This document shows, in pieces, positions 34,847 to 40,416 of a stretch of DNA of 40,416 nucleotides. The notes beneath the pieces are model-generated. The model made no database searches. It saw only the letters and a program-made list of their open reading frames with translations, and was not told where the DNA came from. Source of the DNA: Candidatus Hermodarchaeota archaeon (GTDB lineage Archaea > Asgardarchaeota > Hermodarchaeia > Hermodarchaeales > Hermodarchaeaceae); assembly GCA_016839995.1 (NCBI GenBank), contig JAEOTD010000064.1, positions 1 through 40,416 on the forward strand. Reading direction: 5' to 3'. Both the position numbers and the translations under genes were made by a program. Every line of letters starts with the position of its first letter. The first letter of the stretch is position 1.

Positions 34847-35701
34847 TCAAGGAATTGTGAAGGCAATTGTCGGAATCGTAAGTCCGACAACGATGATGCC
34901 TAAAATAAGGCAGAAAATCCACCAGGGCACACGAATGGCGTAATAACGAAGAAGAGTGAGGGTCACCAATCCGGTGAGAAAGGCTACTAAGATTATTGCC
35001 AAGAGGATAAATGGTGGTAAAATTAGAACAGCGCCTTCGATTAGGAAGTCCAAAGTGACAACCCCGATGGTCGCAGGAACACTTAGAAGAAAGCTCAATC
35101 GAAGTGCATCTTCTCGGTTTACACCCCGCACAAGGAGCCAAGTAAGCGTCATCGCTGAACGGCTAATCCCAGGAAGAACAGCGATTCCCTGAAGCAAACC
35201 AATTACAAAGGCTTCACGAAATGGTATATCCCCCAATGTTAGATCTCCTTTTGCTCCACGCTGAAAATACAGCACGAAACCTGTAGCAATCAGCAGAATC
35301 CCCACCAGAAGCGTAACAACACTCCCCATGAGATACGTTACCCAGTTCTTCAGAAAGAAATACAGGGGCAAGGCAATCAGAACCGTCCCAATTGTACCTG
35401 CTATAACAAAAACAAAGAGAGGGCCAAACAGCTTTGTCTGTTCTGAGTCAGACGCCTCTTCCGATGAAGAACGAATTCGAGCATATAATGGAGTGAAAAT
35501 ATCTCGGTGATAAAAAACAATGACGGTGAAGGCGGTACCAAGGTGTAACCAAAAAATGAGTGATAACACGAAAGCAGAATCAAAAAAGAATACATTCACT
35601 CCAGCCAGTAATATCTGCCCCTCACTACTCACTGGCAGATACTCGAGTAATCCTTGCATCAATGCTAAAATCAAAAGTTCAATAATCATAAGAAATATCA
35701 C
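34847..35701 (-). CDS. uppP: Undecaprenyl-diphosphatase (UppP/BacA) family protein
   Basis: ORF 284 aa (start may be ATG 35689); LMQGLLEYLPVSSEGQILLA, LLQGIAVLPGISRSAMTLTWLLVRGVNREDALRLSFLLSVPATIGVV. Confidence 0.92.
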   Translation of the reverse strand: MIFLMIIELLILALMQGLLEYLPVSSEGQILLAGVNVFFFDSAFVLSLIFWLHLGTAFTVIVFYHRDIFTPLYARIRSSSEEASDSEQTKLFGPLFVFVIAGTIGTVLIALPLYFFLKNWVTYLMGSVVTLLVGILLIATGFVLYFQRGAKGDLTLGDIPFREAFVIGLLQGIAVLPGISRSAMTLTWLLVRGVNREDALRLSFLLSVPATIGVVTLDFLIEGAVLILPPFILLAIILVAFLTGLVTLTLLRYYAIRVPWWIFCLILGIIVVGLTIPTIAFTIP

Positions 35702-35873
35702 TCGGGCTAGTCTTCGTTGATATCATCGCATCCCTAAAAGATTGTCTGATAAGGCGCCAATCAAGTAAACAGGTTACAGAAGCCATGAAACTGAAAATGT
35801 TTCCTCGAGACGTTTCATGCATTGGCGAATCGCTTAAAACCTGCCGTTGATTAAAAACTCAGGAGGATTTGCC

Positions 35874-36221
35874 GTGGAACCTGAAAAACAGCCATCATCA
35901 GCGGAGAGTCAAAAACTAACAATCCTCCGGACATTGGTTGATGAAGATCCCGTTAAACGAGAGTTAGTCCGCTGTTTAAGCGATGGATTATGGCATACTA
36001 CTTCTGAACTTGCCCGCTTCGCAAAGAAGGCAAACCCGGTGGTTGGATTAGTTACTGTGGGGACAATTTTAACTAGATTACAAGAACAGTTGAGTGAACA
36101 GTTCCTTGAACAAATGATCCAGCAAGCCGATGAAGGGGTTTCATCATGGCGTATTGGGGTAGAATGGTTGGATGTTGTCAAAACAATCCTGAAGGCCCCT
36201 AGTCCCGCTTCTTCTGGTTGA
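35874..36221 (+). CDS. Hypothetical protein, possible winged helix
   Basis: ORF listed from 35847; GTG 35874 with GGAGG upstream is the likely start; LVRCLSDGLWHTTSELARFAKKANPVVGLVTVGTILTRLQEQL. Confidence 0.65.
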   Translation: MEPEKQPSSAESQKLTILRTLVDEDPVKRELVRCLSDGLWHTTSELARFAKKANPVVGLVTVGTILTRLQEQLSEQFLEQMIQQADEGVSSWRIGVEWLDVVKTILKAPSPASSG

Positions 36222-36235
36222 GAATTCCAATTCTC
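36220..36235. repeat. Short inverted repeat GAGAATT-CC-AATTCTC
   Basis: Perfect 7-bp arms, 2-nt spacer, overlapping the stop of the upstream ORF. Confidence 0.5.
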
Positions 36236-36260
36236 AATTGATAGTCGCCGTAGAGCCGTT

Positions 36261-36281
36261 TTTCCCTAGAATAAAGGGAAA
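36261..36281. repeat. Short inverted repeat TTTCCCT-AGAATAA-AGGGAAA
   Basis: Perfect 7-bp arms, 7-nt loop, in the intergenic region upstream of the histone gene. Confidence 0.5.
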
Positions 36282-36376
36282 TAATACTGCGTTTATAAGG
36301 AATGGGCTTTTAATCGGTGTAAAACTTAAGTAGGGGCAGTAAGAACGGTTATTTTAGGAAAAAACCGGTGTTAATC

Positions 36377-36616
36377 ATGCCCCGAGAAAAAACAACTCGA
36401 ATTATTCCCTTGGCCCCAATTGACCGATTAATTCGCAAAGCCGGAGCCGAACGTGTTAGCGAACATGCCGCCACTGAACTGGGCGAAGTGCTCGAAGAAT
36501 TAGGAATCGAAATCGCCACAATCGCTAAGGAACTCTCGGAGTTTGCGGGACGAAAAACCGTTACGCGTAAAGATGTCAAACTGGCTTATAAACAGTGGAA
36601 GAAGACTCGGCGATAG
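36377..36616 (+). CDS. Archaeal histone
   Basis: ATG 36377 inside ORF 36368..36616: MPREKTTRIIPLAPIDRLIRKAGAERVSEHAATELGEVLEELGIEIATIAKELSEFAGRKTVTRKDVKLAYKQWKKTRR, histone fold. Confidence 0.94.
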   Translation: MPREKTTRIIPLAPIDRLIRKAGAERVSEHAATELGEVLEELGIEIATIAKELSEFAGRKTVTRKDVKLAYKQWKKTRR

Positions 36617-36707
36617 TTTATCCGGCCAACAACGAACAATCTTAAGGCTTAAAATGGGTTCCAGCCCACAATCCTAGCTGGTGCCCTCTTTTTCGTAGGT
36701 GACATTA

Positions 36708-37925
36708 ATGCCCATCAAACCTCTGCATAGTGACCTTATCACGAACCGAACAAAAACAATTCAATATGCTATCCGGGATGTTGTCGTAACCGCGAAACGG
36801 CTTGAAGCCTCCGGACAACAAATCACCTATCTCAATATTGGTGATCCGATAGTCTACGATTTTGAAACTCCTTCCTTTTTAGTGGACGCGTTTTGTGCTG
36901 CAGCTAAAGAGGGACATAACGGGTACTCGGCATCTGCAGGAATTCCTACATTTCGTAAAGCCGTTGTTAAGAAAGAGAAACGCATCAATCAAGTAACTAT
37001 CCACGAATCAGATGTTATAGCAACAGCTGGCATATCGGAAGGCATCCAAATGGTAATGGCTGCACTGGTTCACCCAGGGTCTGAAGTTCTGGTACCCGGA
37101 CCAACGTATCCACCATACCTAGCCTTTGTCCGATTTTTCGATGGAACAGCGCTTACTTATCGTTGCATTGAGGAGGAAGGCTGGCGTCCTGATCCTGATG
37201 ATATTCGTGCTCAAATCACTGACAAGACTGCTGCAATAGTCCTCATTAATCCGAATAATCCCACAGGATCCGTATATTCGGAAAAAACTATCAAAACCTT
37301 CGTCAATATTGCAGGTGAATATGGGCTCCCACTCATTTCCGACGAAGTCTATGATCGCTTAATCTATGATCAGACACCAAAAAGCACCGCGGCTCTAGCC
37401 AAAGATGTGCCTGTTATAGGTTTCAACGGGTTATCCAAAGTCTACCTTGTCCCCGGCTGGCGCATCGGATACATGTACTTCCATCATCAAAACCACGAAT
37501 TCGCAGAGTTAAAAGAACACATCCTCAAGCAGGCACGCATCCGAATATGCACCAACGCACCTGCTCAATATGCAAGTGCCGTTGCGCTCCAAGAAAGTGA
37601 TGCATATCTCAAACCGGTCCTTGCCCGTCTCCGCGAACGACGAGACCTAGTCTCCAAACGTCTTAACGAAATCCAAGGCATCTCAACATCTAAACCAGAA
37701 GGTGCATTTTACATCTTTCCAAAAATCAACCTCAACAATCGGTGGACAAATGATGAAACTTTTGTCATGGAACTGCTTCACAAGACTGGAGTATTAGTTG
37801 TTCATGGTTCCGGTTTTGACCCAAACCATGGTGCAAATCATTTCCGCCTTGTTTTCTTGGCTCCACCACCCATTCTCAACTCAGCATTGGATGCTCTACA
37901 ACATTTCATGGAAAAAGGGTCCTAA
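36708..37925 (+). CDS. PLP-dependent class I/II aminotransferase (alanine/aspartate aminotransferase-like)
   Basis: ORF from 36699; TYLNIGDPIVYDFETP, VLINPNNPTGSVYS, LPLISDEVYDRLIYD, FNGLSKVYLVPGWRIGYMYF (PLP lysine). Confidence 0.93.
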   Translation: MPIKPLHSDLITNRTKTIQYAIRDVVVTAKRLEASGQQITYLNIGDPIVYDFETPSFLVDAFCAAAKEGHNGYSASAGIPTFRKAVVKKEKRINQVTIHESDVIATAGISEGIQMVMAALVHPGSEVLVPGPTYPPYLAFVRFFDGTALTYRCIEEEGWRPDPDDIRAQITDKTAAIVLINPNNPTGSVYSEKTIKTFVNIAGEYGLPLISDEVYDRLIYDQTPKSTAALAKDVPVIGFNGLSKVYLVPGWRIGYMYFHHQNHEFAELKEHILKQARIRICTNAPAQYASAVALQESDAYLKPVLARLRERRDLVSKRLNEIQGISTSKPEGAFYIFPKINLNNRWTNDETFVMELLHKTGVLVVHGSGFDPNHGANHFRLVFLAPPPILNSALDALQHFMEKGS

Positions 37926-38260
37926 TCAAAACCTGATGTATCCGGTGGCTCTTGAGAATCCATACCTGATTCAGTTTGTGTCTCAGCTGAGCGTGATGTA
38001 TTAATTCGCGCCTCCTGAACCATGCGGCCAATGGTTCCAAACATGCGCTCAGGGCTAAACATAGGCATCGAGACGTTGTTTTGAATAGCATTGAAAATCT
38101 CGTTATGATTGAGATCGGTTGTCAAGGGTGTGGTGCTGACTTCGGTGGGTCCACGAAAAACCTTCACCGCCCATCGGTCACCCATACGTCCAAGCTCAAC
38201 GAGGTACGAGGTCATTGGAAGGATGTATTTTTGCGTGATAGCCTGGTATTCTTGCGACAT
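37922..38260 (-). CDS. Hypothetical protein (112 aa)
   Basis: ORF with ATG start; overlaps the convergent aminotransferase stop by 4 nt. Confidence 0.65.
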   Translation of the reverse strand: MSQEYQAITQKYILPMTSYLVELGRMGDRWAVKVFRGPTEVSTTPLTTDLNHNEIFNAIQNNVSMPMFSPERMFGTIGRMVQEARINTSRSAETQTESGMDSQEPPDTSGFD

Positions 38261-38324
38261 ACTCCATCGCCTCTATTTATCGTATCCACGGATGTGGGCT
38301 AAAAAGGCTTTGTGACTGCTGAGT

Positions 38325-39575
38325 TCAAGATTTCTCAGTTAAATCTTCACCAATAATCGCCATTACATCGTCAGGAAACTCGATTTCAATGTCACCCCGA
38401 AGGATGCTGGACAAAGATTTTTCCAAGCGTTGTTGCAGGAGTTTTAAGCGCGCAGATACCTTACCGATTTGTTCCTTATGGTGGCTAATTTCTGCGGCAA
38501 CATCCCGTTTCTCCCATTCAGCTCGTTCTAAAGATTTTTCCAGTTCACGCCGCTCATCAATGGAAACTGAAGACTCTATCTCGGATTTCCGGGAATCGAG
38601 AGTTGAAAAACGCAAACGATAGTCATCTAACGCCCCTCTCTCAACAATCTGGTCCCGGCGGTCGATTACTTTACGGTTAAGACTGGCTTTGAACTTGATT
38701 TTCTTTTCCTGAATTGCATCGCTGAGGGCATTCAGTCCTGCTTTCAAACGTGTGAGAATATCAGTGTCTCTTTGAAATGCTTGCCAAGGATCTGCGGAGT
38801 AGGCATCCGCGCCTTCTCCCGCCGTTGAAGAAATCATGATGGATTGTCCTGCAGCCTGACTAAGCTTTTTGAAAGGTTTTTTCAGAAAATTCAATTGGTT
38901 CGTCACAATCATCCGTATACTGTCAATTTCTCGACGAATTTCATCAATCTCCTCTAAACCTGAATCCTTGCGAAACTGTTCAATGCCGGTTTGCTGCTTC
39001 TCAATCCGTCCTTCTGCTTTCTCCTGCTGTTGTTGCAGCTCAACTAAGTCCTTCGACAGTTTCACGACCTGATGAGACCGGTCTTCGATTTCTTCAACCT
39101 CATCACGAATTTGATCCAGCTGCTTCGGAAGCTTATCCTTCTCCCATATCTTCTTGATTTTCTGATACCCCTGATTAATCGCCCGAAACTGATAATCTAA
39201 TTCTTTGACGACACGCTTATGCACTTGTGGTAACCGGCGAATATATCGGTGGCCAGCCATCGTCACGTCACGAATATACCTTTCCAAATCCTGTAACAGC
39301 TCTTCTACCGATGCATACGTAATCTCTTCAGGAAATTCAACAGAATCAAAGAGCGTTTTCAACCGATTCGCCAGTTTCGCAGCAGCACCGGGAACGGTCA
39401 TTTCACCATCTATGACCACTTCTTCAAGTAACAAATCCGCAGTTTCTGTGGTTTTCACCAACGCCTCTTCAATCCGGTCCAAGTGCTTCTGAATATCGGC
39501 CCGGTAATTAAAGAGCAAATCCTCGGTCTGCTTTGAAAACCAATCAGGTAACTCATATACGTCAATCAATGACAC
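38325..39575 (-). CDS. Long coiled-coil protein (416 aa)
   Basis: ORF with extended Glu/Lys/Arg/Gln heptad-like segments, no TM or Cys motif. Confidence 0.8.
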   Translation of the reverse strand: MSLIDVYELPDWFSKQTEDLLFNYRADIQKHLDRIEEALVKTTETADLLLEEVVIDGEMTVPGAAAKLANRLKTLFDSVEFPEEITYASVEELLQDLERYIRDVTMAGHRYIRRLPQVHKRVVKELDYQFRAINQGYQKIKKIWEKDKLPKQLDQIRDEVEEIEDRSHQVVKLSKDLVELQQQQEKAEGRIEKQQTGIEQFRKDSGLEEIDEIRREIDSIRMIVTNQLNFLKKPFKKLSQAAGQSIMISSTAGEGADAYSADPWQAFQRDTDILTRLKAGLNALSDAIQEKKIKFKASLNRKVIDRRDQIVERGALDDYRLRFSTLDSRKSEIESSVSIDERRELEKSLERAEWEKRDVAAEISHHKEQIGKVSARLKLLQQRLEKSLSSILRGDIEIEFPDDVMAIIGEDLTEKS

Positions 39576-39701
39576 ACTGTCGTCCTCGCCTCATTTGAAA
39601 ACCTCCATGCATTAAAAAATTAACTCAAGAAGAACCTAAACCAGACCCCTCACCTACCCTGCTTGCCAAAAAGCTTATCAGCGCCACTCCGATAAACAAG
39701 A

Positions 39702-40416
39702 ATGACGAAGCAAACCACCTGGGATGTGCGGGTCATAATCCATAACGCAATACTCTTCAGCATCAGCCCCCGCAAAGACGAAGTGGGTCTCCAAGCCAGT
39801 GTCATTTTTCGCAAACAATACTGGCGGGTCGTCCTCGGTGACGAACAAATCAGTGAATTTCTGCGTGCCTACAAAGAATTCATGAGCCACGTGCAATCCA
39901 CTGACATCCCCGCCCTCCCCATACACATCCATGGCGCCAAATACATCTTCTCCAATATCGACGACCTCCTCCTTGTATTTATCAGCCACACGCAAGACGA
40001 AGACAACCGTGTTGGTGAAAAAGTCAAAACCGCCCTCCGCATGCTCGTGGGCAAATACGGCACCGAACAAACCAAAGAAATCGGCACCAGCGACGATCCT
40101 CAACCCATCGAAGACCTCATCGACAACTACATCATGAGCAAACTCAAAGTCAGCCTCGTCGGAGAAGGCGGCGTCGGCAAAACCACCCTCCTCCGACTCC
40201 TCAAAGGCAGCGCCCCACCCACCGAATACGTCCCCACCATCGCCTTAAGCATCGAACAGATCGAGGCCACACGCTACGGCACCTACTCCATCATCCTCTG
40301 GGACTTCGCCGGCCAAGAACGCTTCCGCCGCCTCTGGACCATCTACTTCCGCGGCTCCGACATCGTCTTCATCATCACCGACTCCACCCTCAACAACGTC
40401 ATCGCCACCAAAGAAA
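39702..40416 (+). CDS. Longin/Roadblock-like N-terminal domain fused to Ras-like small GTPase (partial, runs off right edge)
   Basis: Manual translation from ATG 39702 (in-frame TAA upstream): MTKQTTWDVRVIIHNAILFSISPRKDEVGLQASVIFRKQYWRVVLGDEQISEFLRAYKEFMSHVQSTDIPALPIHIHGAKYIFSNIDDLLLVFISHTQDEDNRVGEKVKTALRMLVGKYG...MSKLKVSLVGEGGVGKTTLLRLLKGSAPPTEYVPTIALSIEQIEATRYGTYSIILWDFAGQERFRRLWTIYFRGSDIVFIITDSTLNNVIATKE. P-loop GEGGVGKTT, switch I T, WDFAGQERF. Confidence 0.9.
   Translation, partial: MTKQTTWDVRVIIHNAILFSISPRKDEVGLQASVIFRKQYWRVVLGDEQISEFLRAYKEFMSHVQSTDIPALPIHIHGAKYIFSNIDDLLLVFISHTQDEDNRVGEKVKTALRMLVGKYGTEQTKEIGTSDDPQPIEDLIDNYIMSKLKVSLVGEGGVGKTTLLRLLKGSAPPTEYVPTIALSIEQIEATRYGTYSIILWDFAGQERFRRLWTIYFRGSDIVFIITDSTLNNVIATKE

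Noticed and set aside
39678-40103. 141-aa minus-strand ORF in the track
   Set aside because: Antisense to the longin-like/GTPase gene, which has clear protein motifs; the ORF is a by-product of its C-ending codon bias.
1-40416. CRISPR arrays, transposases, prophage or defence islands
   Set aside because: No regularly spaced direct repeats, integrase/transposase motifs or phage structural genes were seen; the only HerA-like ATPase lacks nuclease partners.

Overview
The window is a gene-dense archaeal chromosome segment. A Ras-like GTPase, Roadblock/LC7-type proteins, an eL13-type ribosomal protein and an archaeal histone together suggest an Asgard-type archaeon; this lineage is an inference from domain content, not a computed placement. 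Most of it is housekeeping: a five-gene archaeal CoA pathway operon (coaBC-panB-panE-PPS-pantoate kinase) next to an ECF S component, hypB, PRPP synthetase, proteasome beta, GluRS, AK6/Fap7-type kinase, IF-2B family paralogs, geranylgeranyl reductases, a LipS-like/LplA-like/LipS-like cluster, a HerA-like ATPase, a NapH-like ferredoxin, an SPFH protein, tRNA splicing endonuclease, DUF47, UppP, histone and an aminotransferase. The observations I rate highest are: (1) a tRNA-Gln(CUG) gene carrying two 25-nt introns, one in the D-loop, both with 3-4-3 bulge-helix-bulge geometry; (2) a right-edge gene, missing from the ORF track, that fuses a longin/roadblock-like N-terminal domain to a Ras-like GTPase; (3) an eL13 ribosomal protein fused to repeated helix-hairpin-helix-like units; (4) the LipS/LplA lipoylation operon; (5) a divergent IF-2B paralog pair with a D-to-E change in one member; (6) a ~270-nt hairpin-dense non-coding region at 28.69-28.97 kb; (7) an unlisted 51-aa membrane protein directly upstream of a NapH-like ferredoxin. 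No CRISPR array, transposase or rRNA was seen.
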